Shown here: positions 7,569-15,116 of the stretch, piece after piece | Layout of the letters: each line of letters opens with the position of its first letter | How positions within the stretch are numbered: the stretch's first letter is position 1 | Assembly (NCBI GenBank): GCA_002293505.1 | Contig: DBDI01000029.1 | Span: 1-19,893, forward strand | Reading direction: 5' to 3' | DNA length: 19,893 bases | Source of the DNA: Alistipes sp. UBA936 | Lineage (GTDB): Bacteria; Bacteroidota; Bacteroidia; Bacteroidales; Rikenellaceae | Program-made: the position numbers and the translations under genes | Notes under the pieces: generated by a model | Told to the model about the DNA's origin: nothing | The model's input: only the letters and a program-made list of their open reading frames with translations | Databases searched by the model: none

Positions 7569-7748
7569 ATGGCACATCCTAAACACAAAGTCTCCTCGAC
7601 GAGACGCGACAAAAGAAGAACAAACTACAAAGCAACCGTCCCGACAGTAGCAACCTGCTCCAACTGCGGCTCGCCGGTACTCTATCACCGCGTATGCCCC
7701 GAGTGCGGCTTCTATCGCGGAAAACTCGCAATCGACAAAGCCGAGTAA
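7569..7748 (+). CDS. rpmF: 50S ribosomal protein L32
   Basis: A 59-residue structural protein of the large ribosomal subunit. It begins MAHPKHKVSSTRRDKRRT, basic and typical of L32. It ends in a zinc-ribbon with four cysteines as C30-x2-C33 and C43-x2-C46 (CSNC and CPEC), so this is the zinc-binding (C+) paralogue type rather than a cysteine-free form. It lies 4 nt after DUF177 and 8 nt before the preferred plsX start, the normal YceD-rpmF-plsX order. Lysine and arginine codons are mixed and include CGC, CGT and AGA. Confidence 0.97.
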   Translation: MAHPKHKVSSTRRDKRRTNYKATVPTVATCSNCGSPVLYHRVCPECGFYRGKLAIDKAE

Positions 7749-7756
7749 GGGGCCGA

Positions 7757-7804
7757 ATGAGGGGCGGAATGGGGCCGGAAATGAGAGGCGGAATGGCTGG
7801 CGGA
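7757..7804 (+). repeat. 12/24-nt repeat at the plsX start with four in-frame ATGs
   Basis: Two 24-nt copies (7757-7780 and 7781-7804) each begin ATGAGRGGCGGAATGG. Each copy divides into two 12-nt units starting with ATG. The encoded units are MRGG, MGPE, MRGG and MAGG. This lies just after the rpmF stop and covers the plsX ribosome-loading region. Confidence 0.8.
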
Positions 7805-8791
7805 GGAAGCGTGGCTGACAAGGTAATTCGCGTCGGGGTGGATGCGATGGGGGGAGACTATGCCCCAGAAGCAATCGTAAAAGGGGCCATCGAAGCAGCC
7901 GGAATGATGCCAGCAGATGCGCGAATCGTACTCTTCGGAGACGAGGAGGCAATTCGAGCAGCGGCTGGGGCGGCGAGGGCGGCGAGGGTGGCGACTGATA
8001 GCGGCGATCTGTTTGACATCGTACCGACAACCGAGGTGATCACGATGAGCGACCACCCGGCGCAAGCATTCTCCAAAAAACCCGACTCATCACTCGCAGT
8101 AGGCTTCGGCTATCTGAAGGCGGGAAAGATCGACGGCTTCGCCAGCGCGGGAAACACGGGAGCAATGCTCGTGGGCTCGATGCACAGTGTGAGAGCAATC
8201 GAAGGCATCATCCGACCGACAATCTCAAGCCACATACCAGTCGCGGGAGGAGGAACGGCGCTGCTGTTGGATGTGGGGCTGAATGTGGACTGCAAGCCCG
8301 ATGTACTTGATCAGTACGGACTTATGGGAAGCATCTATGCCGAACGAGTACTGGGAATTCAACGCCCGAGAGTCGCGCTGTTGAACATCGGCGAGGAGAA
8401 AGAGAAGGGAAATCTGGCAACAAAGGCCGCCTACGAAATTATGGACGGCTCGCCGAGGTACAACTTCGTGGGAAACGTCGAAGGAAAGCATATCTTCACG
8501 GGCGAAGTTGCGGATGTCGTTGTGTGTGACGGCTTTGTGGGAAACATCGTGCTCAAGCAAGCCGAAAGTATGTACGACATAGCCTTGCGACTGGGGCTAC
8601 CGGTCGACAGCGAATTCTTCAAGGGACTCAACTACGAGCACATAGGAGGAACCCCGGTACTGGGAGTCAACGCGGTAGTAACAGTAGGTCACGGCCGCTC
8701 AACCCCACTGGCAGCGCGAAATATGATTCTACAAACCGAACGTACCATCAGAAGCGGCTTCGTCGCCCAAATCAAGGGGCTGTTAGCCTAA
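7757..8791 (+). CDS. plsX: Phosphate acyltransferase PlsX
   Basis: PlsX converts acyl-ACP and phosphate to acyl-phosphate, the donor for PlsY in phospholipid synthesis; it is a peripheral membrane enzyme. The core begins IRVGVDAMGGDYAPEA and continues with the family segments SAGNTGAML, GTALLLDVGLNVDCKP, ALLNIGEEKEKG, VVCDGFVGNIVLK and VGHGRS. From ATG 7757 it has 344 residues, but ATGs at 7757, 7769, 7781 and 7793 are all in frame within a 12-nt repeat. Most relatives begin near IRVGVDAMGG, so the first ~20 residues (Met/Gly/Arg-rich) are extra, and the true start may be 7793 (332 residues) or GTG 7811. In Bacteroidota fabH usually follows; here a G-rich repeat and a tRNA follow instead. Confidence 0.95.
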   Translation: MRGGMGPEMRGGMAGGGSVADKVIRVGVDAMGGDYAPEAIVKGAIEAAGMMPADARIVLFGDEEAIRAAAGAARAARVATDSGDLFDIVPTTEVITMSDHPAQAFSKKPDSSLAVGFGYLKAGKIDGFASAGNTGAMLVGSMHSVRAIEGIIRPTISSHIPVAGGGTALLLDVGLNVDCKPDVLDQYGLMGSIYAERVLGIQRPRVALLNIGEEKEKGNLATKAAYEIMDGSPRYNFVGNVEGKHIFTGEVADVVVCDGFVGNIVLKQAESMYDIALRLGLPVDSEFFKGLNYEHIGGTPVLGVNAVVTVGHGRSTPLAARNMILQTERTIRSGFVAQIKGLLA

Positions 8792-8795
8792 CCAA

Positions 8796-8833
8796 GGGGC
8801 GAGAGAGGGGAGAGAGAGGGCGAGAGAGGGGGG
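8796..8833 (+). repeat. G-rich 11-nt repeat, canonical G-quadruplex motif
   Basis: Four G-runs (8796-8799, 8807-8810, 8818-8820, 8828-8833) are separated by three 7-nt spacers reading CGAGAGA, AGAGAGA and CGAGAGA. This fits the G3+N1-7 quadruplex rule exactly. It starts 4 nt after the plsX stop and ends 15 nt before the tRNA. It may act at the 3' end of the plsX mRNA or in tRNA processing; the function is not shown. Confidence 0.75.
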
Positions 8834-8848
8834 AGCACACATAGTTCT

Positions 8849-8920
8849 GGTTCCATAGTTCAAGGGATAGAACGGAAGTTTCCTAAACTTCAAATACAGG
8901 TTCGAGTCCTGTTGGAACTA
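8849..8920 (+). tRNA. tRNA-Arg, anticodon CCU (reads AGG)
   Basis: The cloverleaf folds by eye. Acceptor stem GGTTCCA (8849-8855) pairs with 8913-8919, D stem GTTC/GAAC (8858-8861 with 8870-8873), anticodon stem GAAGT/ACTTC with loop TTCCTAA and anticodon CCT at 8882-8884, and T stem ACAGG/CCTGT around TTCGAGT. The discriminator base is A8920 and no CCA is encoded. The first acceptor pair is G1-U72, a wobble. T8848 could also pair with A8920. No -7 box is visible just upstream, so it is probably transcribed through plsX from the 7142 promoter. Confidence 0.95.
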
Positions 8921-8927
8921 CAAAAAT

Positions 8928-9296
8928 CTACTTCCTTTTAAGGGTGGCGAACGAGAGGATATGGACGGTGACGCCGACAGCAATCGTAGCAAGAAGGATC
9001 TGCAACCATAAGCGCCCGGCAGCAACGCAAAATATCGAGAACAGGATCGCGACCCAAAGGAGCACCAACGACCAGACTTTAACGCGCAGAGGAATAGCGC
9101 GTTCCTCGCGAAAAGCGCGGATATAAGGCCCCAAGCGGGGGTGGCCGAGCAACCAGTCGTAAAGTCGGGGCGAGCTACGCGCGAAAAGCGCGGCGGCGAG
9201 CAGCAAAAAAGGAGTTGTGGGCAACATCGGAACGAAGATGCCCACAACCCCCAAACCAACCGCCAAACATCCGGCGATAATACTCAATAACCTCAA
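8928..9296 (-). CDS. DUF454 (YbaN-like) small membrane protein
   Basis: 122 residues with about four hydrophobic segments. It has the DUF454 hallmarks GIFVPMLPTTPFLLLAAALFARSSP and a short polar loop HPRLGPYIRAFREERAIP, followed by two more membrane helices. The family's function is unknown. The only usable start is TTG 9296: an in-frame TAG sits four codons upstream, and the TTG overlaps the stop of the V-ATPase K gene as TTGA. It is therefore the last gene of the V-ATPase operon and likely translated by coupling. Its stop lies 7 nt from the 3' end of the convergent tRNA gene. Confidence 0.85.
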   Translation of the reverse strand: MRLLSIIAGCLAVGLGVVGIFVPMLPTTPFLLLAAALFARSSPRLYDWLLGHPRLGPYIRAFREERAIPLRVKVWSLVLLWVAILFSIFCVAAGRLWLQILLATIAVGVTVHILSFATLKRK

Positions 9297-9742
9297 ATAG
9301 CCACACTAATAAGGAACACAGTGGCCAGACCGAGAATAGCGTAAAGCTCCGGGAAGGCGCCCAAAATCAAAGTCTGCGTCATAACGTCCTTACCGTCACC
9401 GATGGCGGCGATACCGCTGGCGCAAACCCTACTCTGGAAGTAAGCAGAAAGAACCCCCACGATACCCATAATGATACCGCCGGCGAAGATGGCGGCCCCC
9501 TGAACGAGGGTGATGTCGGCGGTGAGGAAGCCAGAAATCATAAAGTAAGCCACGAATCCGTACAGACCCTGCGACCCGGGAAGGGCCGAAAGGATCATAT
9601 AGGAGGTGAACTTCGAGGGGTCTTTTTTCATCGCCCCAACGGCCGTCATACCGCAGATCGCCGTGCCGATGGCGCTTGCAAGACCTGCAAAGCCCACCAT
9701 TATCGCAACGCCGATGTAGCCCAAGAGAATTGCTGTTGTCAT
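9293..9742 (-). CDS. ntpK: V-type ATPase subunit K (membrane rotor ring)
   Basis: 149 residues forming four membrane helices as two hairpins, the 'double' c-subunit of V-type rotor rings. The first hairpin carries ALPGSQGLYGF and the second carries FQSRVCASGI and FPELYAILG, where Glu132 is the ion-binding carboxylate. Aligned by eye to Enterococcus hirae NtpK, the Na+ ligands Leu61, Thr64, Gln65, Gln110 and Glu139 and the supporting Tyr68 correspond to Leu54, Ser57, Gln58, Gln103, Glu132 and Tyr61. Only Thr-to-Ser differs, which keeps the hydroxyl. The start overlaps the ntpI stop as ATGA and the stop overlaps the DUF454 start. Na+ transport is an inference from these residues. Confidence 0.96.
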   Translation of the reverse strand: MTTAILLGYIGVAIMVGFAGLASAIGTAICGMTAVGAMKKDPSKFTSYMILSALPGSQGLYGFVAYFMISGFLTADITLVQGAAIFAGGIIMGIVGVLSAYFQSRVCASGIAAIGDGKDVMTQTLILGAFPELYAILGLATVFLISVAI

Positions 9743-11454
9743 AGTTTATCAGATTTTTTTAATGGATTGAACACACGAGGCGAGGCTTCGAACCCCGCGT
9801 TTTTATAGAACTCGACGAACGTCAACCTCAACGGGTGCACCATCGACGAAAGGGTGGACATAAACAGGTTGAGCCCGTGGCCAATGGCGAGGATGATCAG
9901 CGTAACGATCTGGCCCACAACGGGAATGTCGGGACTCAGCCCGAAGGCAAGGTCGTTGAACACAGCTGCCAGAACGCCCCCGGACAAGCCGATAGCGAAC
10001 AATCGGATATACGAAAGCGAATCGCTCAACAGGCCCGTGATGTCGTTGTACGTATTCCACAACCCGCCGCCGAGGTTCACAAACAGGTTCTTACCGGGGT
10101 TGTTCATAAACAACATCAGGAACAGCCCAGCGCCGCCGACCGAGTAAAACACAGGTTTGGGGATGCCGAGGTCGAGCCCGAGTGCGGGCGGAACCATCAT
10201 CGCAAGCCCGGTGACGATCACCGTGATCCAACCGATGGTCGCCAGAGCGTACTTGAGGCCGAATGCGCGGGCGGTGGTGATCGCGCGCAGGATCATCCCG
10301 AACAGGATCTGGAACACACCCAGAGCCAACGCCCCGGCGAATAAAACGTTCGAAGTGAAGAATATTTTCTGCACCCCGGGGAACCACGCCTTGATGTCGA
10401 TGCCGAACAACGACCCGGCGAAAAACCCGAACACAACAGCCGCCGCACCGCAATAGATACTCAACGTACCGATTGCGCGCATACCACCTTTACCTTTGAG
10501 GGCGAGGTAGATACCCCCGGCGGTGATCAACGCCCCGTAACCGCAGTCGGCCAGGCAGAAACCGAAGAACAACATATAGAACGGCGCGAACCAACGAGTC
10601 AGGTCCATCGTCCCGTAGCGCGGTTTGGCGTACAGGTCGCCGATAAACTCGAACGGCCGAGCGATCTTCGAATTATGTAACTCGACGGGTGTAATGTCGT
10701 CGGGCGTGGGGCTGGCTTTCAGGTAGATAAGGCTCGGATCGGCGTCCAGTGCAGCCTCCACCCGCTCCTCGTCAGCCCGGCGAGCCCAACCCTCCATCAC
10801 GACCAACGAGTCATCCGCCGCGGGAGTGCCGCCGGAGTGAGCCTGATTGAACCGAAGCTGGTCGGCCAACGCCGCACCGTCTTTTTCGATCTTATCGCGC
10901 GAAGCAGCAACGCGCCCGAGGACCTGTTTCCAACTGGTGCGTTCGGCCTCGAGGGCGGCGATGTGCGACTCTATCTGGTGGGCGGAACGGGTCGGCAGGG
11001 CAGCGGCTTGGGCTTGCGCGGCGACCGAAGTTTCGGCATCGGCAGGCAAAACCATCGGCAGGAGTTCCTCCTCGCCAACCCCGGCGTCCAACAGTGCGCG
11101 AAGCTTCTCGGGATCGAAATCGCCCCAGGGCAACGCATCGGCAAGGGCCCGATGTTCGGCGGCAAGCTCGGTCTCCACCACGCCCAACTCACGGCGGGCA
11201 GCAACAAAGTGCTCCATCGCCTCCACGCCGGTCGAGTAAGGAGTTGCGTGGGAGGAGGCGCCCTCGGCAAGAAGCGGAGAATCCAGCGCCTCTCGATGGG
11301 CTTCGATTGCCGCGATCAACGCCCGGTCGGCCTCCGAGGGGCTCCAGTCCGACGAGGTGATGTCCACCAGCCCGACCGACTGTAACCGCTCCAGCACGCC
11401 CTCGCGACCCGAAGCCAACACCACGAGGGTGTATTTGGTCATCTTAACTATCAT
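9739..11454 (-). CDS. ntpI: V-type ATPase subunit I (stator/ion-channel subunit a homologue)
   Basis: 571 residues. About residues 1-285 are a hydrophilic, partly coiled-coil peripheral-stalk arm. The C-terminal half has about seven or eight membrane helices forming the ion half-channels against the K ring. The essential arginine is seen in LSYIRLFAIGLSGGVLA (Arg484). Other conserved segments are FFGFCLADCGYGA at the start of the membrane part and MVHPLRLTFVEFYKNAGFE near the end. It is shorter than the 650-residue subunits of E. hirae or Thermus, with the loss apparently in the cytoplasmic arm. The ATG at 11454 overlaps the ntpD stop (ATGA). Met5 is an alternative start. Confidence 0.95.
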   Translation of the reverse strand: MIVKMTKYTLVVLASGREGVLERLQSVGLVDITSSDWSPSEADRALIAAIEAHREALDSPLLAEGASSHATPYSTGVEAMEHFVAARRELGVVETELAAEHRALADALPWGDFDPEKLRALLDAGVGEEELLPMVLPADAETSVAAQAQAAALPTRSAHQIESHIAALEAERTSWKQVLGRVAASRDKIEKDGAALADQLRFNQAHSGGTPAADDSLVVMEGWARRADEERVEAALDADPSLIYLKASPTPDDITPVELHNSKIARPFEFIGDLYAKPRYGTMDLTRWFAPFYMLFFGFCLADCGYGALITAGGIYLALKGKGGMRAIGTLSIYCGAAAVVFGFFAGSLFGIDIKAWFPGVQKIFFTSNVLFAGALALGVFQILFGMILRAITTARAFGLKYALATIGWITVIVTGLAMMVPPALGLDLGIPKPVFYSVGGAGLFLMLFMNNPGKNLFVNLGGGLWNTYNDITGLLSDSLSYIRLFAIGLSGGVLAAVFNDLAFGLSPDIPVVGQIVTLIILAIGHGLNLFMSTLSSMVHPLRLTFVEFYKNAGFEASPRVFNPLKKSDKL

Positions 11455-12047
11455 ACGGCGGCCTGTTGTTGGCGGGTTTTTACTATTTTTTGCGCACTCT
11501 TGCTGAGGTTTTCCTCGTCCTCCAAAAAGCGCTTGATCTTCAGTATCGCCTCCTCGTAGCCCGGGATCTGCACCTTTTCATACAGATTCACCTTCTGGGT
11601 CGTCTTCCGGCGTGCACGGTCGAGCAGTTCGCTGCGGCGGGTGTAGACCTCGCTCTCGACCAGCAGTCGCCCGATGCGTTTCACCAGCTCCACCCCGTCG
11701 GCAGTCCAAGCGGGTCGCGCGAATGCGTCCCAAGGCTTTTCGGCAAACTCCACCCCTTCCAGCGTCGGCACCCGCACCCCCGCGACCTTACTCTCGCCCA
11801 GCCGGACATCCTCGATGCGCACCAACTCGGGGTCGAACTCGCCCCACAGGGCCATCATATAGTCGTGCGAAGTGGTCAGTTCGTCCAGCTCGGAGCGAAA
11901 CCCGTCGCTCACGGCGCGCGCCTTCTTGACCTCCATACGCAGGGCGCTCTCCTTACTTTTGATCGTAGGGAGTGCCCGGCGGCGAACCTTCAACTGCTTG
12001 TCCAGCTCGCCCAGCGACGTCTTGTTGTATTGAAACTTAATTGCCAC
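11451..12047 (-). CDS. ntpD: V-type ATPase subunit D (central rotor stalk)
   Basis: 198 residues, mostly two long helices that make the rotor axle inside the A3B3 head. The N-terminus (FQYNKTSLGELDKQLKVRRRALPTIKSK) and the C-terminal part (RRKTTQKVNLYEKVQIPGY...IKRFLEDEE) show the family pattern, with the conserved RRxxQKVNxxE-type motif. The start is GTG 12047, overlapping the ntpB 3' end by 11 nt. No ATG is better placed. In E. hirae and Thermus, D pairs with a small F subunit in the axle, and no gene for F is present here. Confidence 0.95.
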   Translation of the reverse strand: MAIKFQYNKTSLGELDKQLKVRRRALPTIKSKESALRMEVKKARAVSDGFRSELDELTTSHDYMMALWGEFDPELVRIEDVRLGESKVAGVRVPTLEGVEFAEKPWDAFARPAWTADGVELVKRIGRLLVESEVYTRRSELLDRARRKTTQKVNLYEKVQIPGYEEAILKIKRFLEDEENLSKSAQKIVKTRQQQAAV

Positions 12048-13362
12048 TGCGGGGCCAGTACTTGGTGACCAGTTCTTGTTTTATTGCCGTTTCGGCCGGG
12101 GTGAAGTACTTTGCCAGCAACCTCCAAGCTGTATCCAACATCGCGTCGATGGCCACGTTCACGTCAATGGACAACAGCTCCAACGAGTACTCGCGTGCGA
12201 AGCCCAGGGCGCGTTCGTCGTAATCCGACAGGTCGAATCCGTTCTCGAGCTTAGTCTTTGCATTTGCCGCGTCGGCAAACAGGCGAACCGCGGCATTCAT
12301 CACCTGCGGGTGATCTTCGCGAGTCTTCTTGCCGATCACGAGCTGCTTGAGGCGCGACAGTGAACGGAACGGGTCGACGATGACCTTCCCCGTGTCGGAG
12401 TCGTTACGCAGGAACAACTGTCCCTCGGTGATATAGCCCGTGTTGTCGGGAATTGCGTGGGTGATGTCACCGCCGCTCAGGGTCGTCACCGCGATAATGG
12501 TAATCGAGCCGCCGTTGGGAAGCTGAACCGCCTTTTCGTAGATCTTGGCAAGGTCGGAATAGAGCGAACCGGGCATCGAGTCCTTCGAGGGGATCTGATC
12601 CATACGGTTACTCACGATCGCCAACGCGTCGGCGTACAGCGTCATATCGGTCAACAACACGAGCACCTTCTGTCCCTTGTCGACGGCGAAGTACTCGGCC
12701 GCGGTCAGGGCCATATCGGGCACCAACAGTCGCTCCACGGGAGGGTTCTCGGTCGTGTTCACAAAGCTGACGATACGATCCAACGCCCCGGCGTTCTCGA
12801 ACACGTTCTTGAAGTACAGGTAGTCGTCGTTCGTCAGGCCCATCCCGCCGAGGATGATCTTATCGGCCTGGGCACGGAGAGCCACCGTCGCCATCACCTG
12901 ATTATACGGCTGGTCGGGGTCGGCGAAGAAGGGGATCTTCTGTCCGGTGACGATGGTGTTGTTCAGGTCGATACCCGCGATACCGGTCGCGATCAACTCG
13001 GAAGGCTGAAGGCGGCGAAAAGGGTTCACCGTCGGCCCCCCGATCTGGCGCGGCTCACCCTCGGGTGCGGCACCACCTTCGAGAGGCTGTCCGTATGCGT
13101 TGAAGAACCTTCCAGCGAGGTCGTCCCCCACGCGCAGGGTAGGCGGTTCGCCGTGGAACACAACCTCGTCGTCCGTGGCGACGCCCTCTGTGCCGGCAAA
13201 AACCTGCAACGTGACCTCCTCGCCGGAGATCTTAACCACCTGGGCCAGGCGGCCGCCAACGGTAGCCAGTTCGTCGTTCCCCACCCCGGCGGCCCGCAGG
13301 GTGACGGTCGCCTTGGTGATGTTGTCTATCCGGGTGTAGATCTTCTGAAATGCCCGTGTCAT
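12037..13362 (-). CDS. ntpB: V-type ATPase subunit B (non-catalytic, nucleotide-binding family)
   Basis: 441 residues of the regulatory subunit alternating with A in the A3B3 head. In place of a Walker A it has GQKIPFFADPDQPYNQ (140-155), which lacks GKT, as expected for the non-catalytic subunit. ILGGMGLTNDDYLYFK, VLLTDMTLYADAL and SLSRL with Arg337, the likely arginine finger acting on the A-subunit ATP site, are all present. The ATG overlaps the ntpA stop as ATGA. The sequence style (GGMGLTNDDY) is like the spirochaete/chlamydia/Bacteroidota group of bacterial V-ATPases, as far as I recall. Confidence 0.97.
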   Translation of the reverse strand: MTRAFQKIYTRIDNITKATVTLRAAGVGNDELATVGGRLAQVVKISGEEVTLQVFAGTEGVATDDEVVFHGEPPTLRVGDDLAGRFFNAYGQPLEGGAAPEGEPRQIGGPTVNPFRRLQPSELIATGIAGIDLNNTIVTGQKIPFFADPDQPYNQVMATVALRAQADKIILGGMGLTNDDYLYFKNVFENAGALDRIVSFVNTTENPPVERLLVPDMALTAAEYFAVDKGQKVLVLLTDMTLYADALAIVSNRMDQIPSKDSMPGSLYSDLAKIYEKAVQLPNGGSITIIAVTTLSGGDITHAIPDNTGYITEGQLFLRNDSDTGKVIVDPFRSLSRLKQLVIGKKTREDHPQVMNAAVRLFADAANAKTKLENGFDLSDYDERALGFAREYSLELLSIDVNVAIDAMLDTAWRLLAKYFTPAETAIKQELVTKYWPRSGN

Positions 13363-15116
13363 AGTTTGGCTTCGATTTGTTTACGATAGTTGTGGAACTC
13401 CGCGCCCTCGAACTCGGTGTAGTTCATCTGACGGAACAGGTTGATGAGCTCCTTGAAGAATTCGGCGCACTGCTCGAATCCGGCGAAGGCGAACGAACGC
13501 TCGCAGATGTCGAGCACCATATTGTACATATAACGTTGGCGCTCGAAGCGGGTGTAGGCATCCGTTGCATCGAAGGCATCCTGCTGAAGGATCACGAAGT
13601 CGATCAGTTCGCTTTTCCACAGCCGCTCGTGGTACTCCACCGGCACGCCGTCGTCACCAAGAATGTTGATCTGCTCGGCGGCCTCCTTGCCCCTCTGCAC
13701 CAGCGTCTTGCCTCTCATCACCCGATCCACCCAACCGGGTTCGACCGTCGCGTCCAGGTACTGCTGCACCTCGGGGTATTCCAGATATTTCGAGTAGCTT
13801 TCGAGCGGATCGATCGCCGGGTATCTTTTGCTGTCGGCACGACCTTGGGAGAGTGCGTAGAAGCAGCGTGCGGCTTTCTTGGTCGACTCGGTGACAGGCT
13901 CCTTGAGGTTACCGCCCGCGGGAGATACCGTACCTATAAAAGTGATCGACCCAGTGTCGCCGCCCGGCAGTCGAACGAGTCCGGCGCGGGAGTAGAAGTT
14001 CGATATGATCGCCGAAAGGTCCATCGGGAATGCGTCCTGACCAGGCAACTCCTCCAGACGGTTCGACATCTCGCGCAACGCCTGGGCCCAACGAGAAGTC
14101 GAGTCGGCAAGGATCAACACCTTCAGTCCCATCGCACGGTAGTACTCCCCGATCGCCATACCTGTATATACGGAAGCCTCGCGAGCCGCAACGGGCATAT
14201 TGGATGTGTTACAGATGATGATCGTGCGCTCCATCAGTTTGTGGCCCGTCTGCGGGTCGACCAGGTGGGGAAACTCGGCGAAGATCTCCACAACCTCGTT
14301 CGCACGCTCGCCGCAAGCCACAACCAGAATGATATCCGCATCGGCCTGTTTCGAAATCGCGTGCTGCAACACAGTCTTACCAGCCCCGAACGGCCCGGGA
14401 ATAAATCCTGTTCCGCCCTCGGTGATGGGGTTGAAGGTGTCGATCGCCCGCACCCCCGTCTCCATAACCTTGGCCGGGCGGGGCTTCTCCGTGTAAGCCT
14501 TCACAGCGCGTTTCACAGGCCACTTTTGAACCATCGAGACCGAGTGCTCGCCCCCGGCAGAGTCCGTGAGGGTGGCAACGGTATCGGTGACTTTGTATTT
14601 TCCGGCAGGGGCGACGCTCTTGACGGTATAGGTTCCCTCCAGCGCGAACGGCACCATAATCTTGTGCACGATGTTGATTTCGCGGACCTCGCCCAACCAC
14701 CAACCGGCAACAACTCTCTCGCCCGGAGCAGCCAACGGAGTGAACTCCCACTGCGCCTCGAAGTCCACGGGATCGGTCGTCGTACCGCGCTCGATGAACA
14801 GTCCGCTCATCTTCTCGAGGTCGTTCTGCAACCCGTCGTACGAGCGAGACAACATCCCCGGAGCCAGCGTGACCTCCAACATATGGCCGGCGAACTCGAC
14901 CTCGGCCCCCACGGCCAATCCGCGCGTGGAGTCGAAAACCTGAATGTACGCCTCATCGCCGATCACCTTGATCACCTCGGCCATAAGGCGGTCGCCACCA
15001 CGGCCATCCCCAGCCCCGCCTGCCGAGACGTGGCATATCTCGTTCTGCGCCACCGGCCCGTCAACCTTCACAACCACCAGGTTGGCTACGATGCCCGATA
15101 CTTTTCCCTTTGTCAT
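13359..15116 (-). CDS. ntpA: V-type ATPase subunit A (catalytic)
   Basis: 585 residues, usual for the catalytic subunit. The Walker A loop GPFGAGKT lies at 241-248, with Lys247 and Thr248. ACGERANEV gives the catalytic Glu270 and Arg271. The Walker B region is around LKVLILADSTSRW, followed by the conserved EELPGQDAFPMDLSA. The V-type-specific 'non-homologous' insert lies around 110-200. The enzyme either makes ATP or hydrolyses it to pump ions; direction is not shown by sequence. It overlaps DUF2764 upstream and ntpB downstream, both as ATGA. Confidence 0.98.
   Translation of the reverse strand: MTKGKVSGIVANLVVVKVDGPVAQNEICHVSAGGAGDGRGGDRLMAEVIKVIGDEAYIQVFDSTRGLAVGAEVEFAGHMLEVTLAPGMLSRSYDGLQNDLEKMSGLFIERGTTTDPVDFEAQWEFTPLAAPGERVVAGWWLGEVREINIVHKIMVPFALEGTYTVKSVAPAGKYKVTDTVATLTDSAGGEHSVSMVQKWPVKRAVKAYTEKPRPAKVMETGVRAIDTFNPITEGGTGFIPGPFGAGKTVLQHAISKQADADIILVVACGERANEVVEIFAEFPHLVDPQTGHKLMERTIIICNTSNMPVAAREASVYTGMAIGEYYRAMGLKVLILADSTSRWAQALREMSNRLEELPGQDAFPMDLSAIISNFYSRAGLVRLPGGDTGSITFIGTVSPAGGNLKEPVTESTKKAARCFYALSQGRADSKRYPAIDPLESYSKYLEYPEVQQYLDATVEPGWVDRVMRGKTLVQRGKEAAEQINILGDDGVPVEYHERLWKSELIDFVILQQDAFDATDAYTRFERQRYMYNMVLDICERSFAFAGFEQCAEFFKELINLFRQMNYTEFEGAEFHNYRKQIEAKL

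Noticed and set aside
7744..7800. G-runs before and in the plsX start as a quadruplex
   Set aside because: Spacers exceed 7 nt in places and one expected run is only GG, so the standard motif is not met. It is better described as the 12-nt repeat.
7185..8030. 281-codon minus-strand open frame opposite DUF177, rpmF and plsX
   Set aside because: It is Pro/Ser/Leu-rich, as expected for the complement of purine-rich coding DNA, and lies opposite three conserved genes.
8849..8920. tRNA gene as an integration site with a mobile element
   Set aside because: No integrase, no repeat of the tRNA 3' end in the window, and both neighbours are conserved housekeeping genes.
12457..13389. 310-codon plus-strand open frame opposite ntpB
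   Set aside because: His/Arg/Gly-rich shadow of ntpB, with no start signal.
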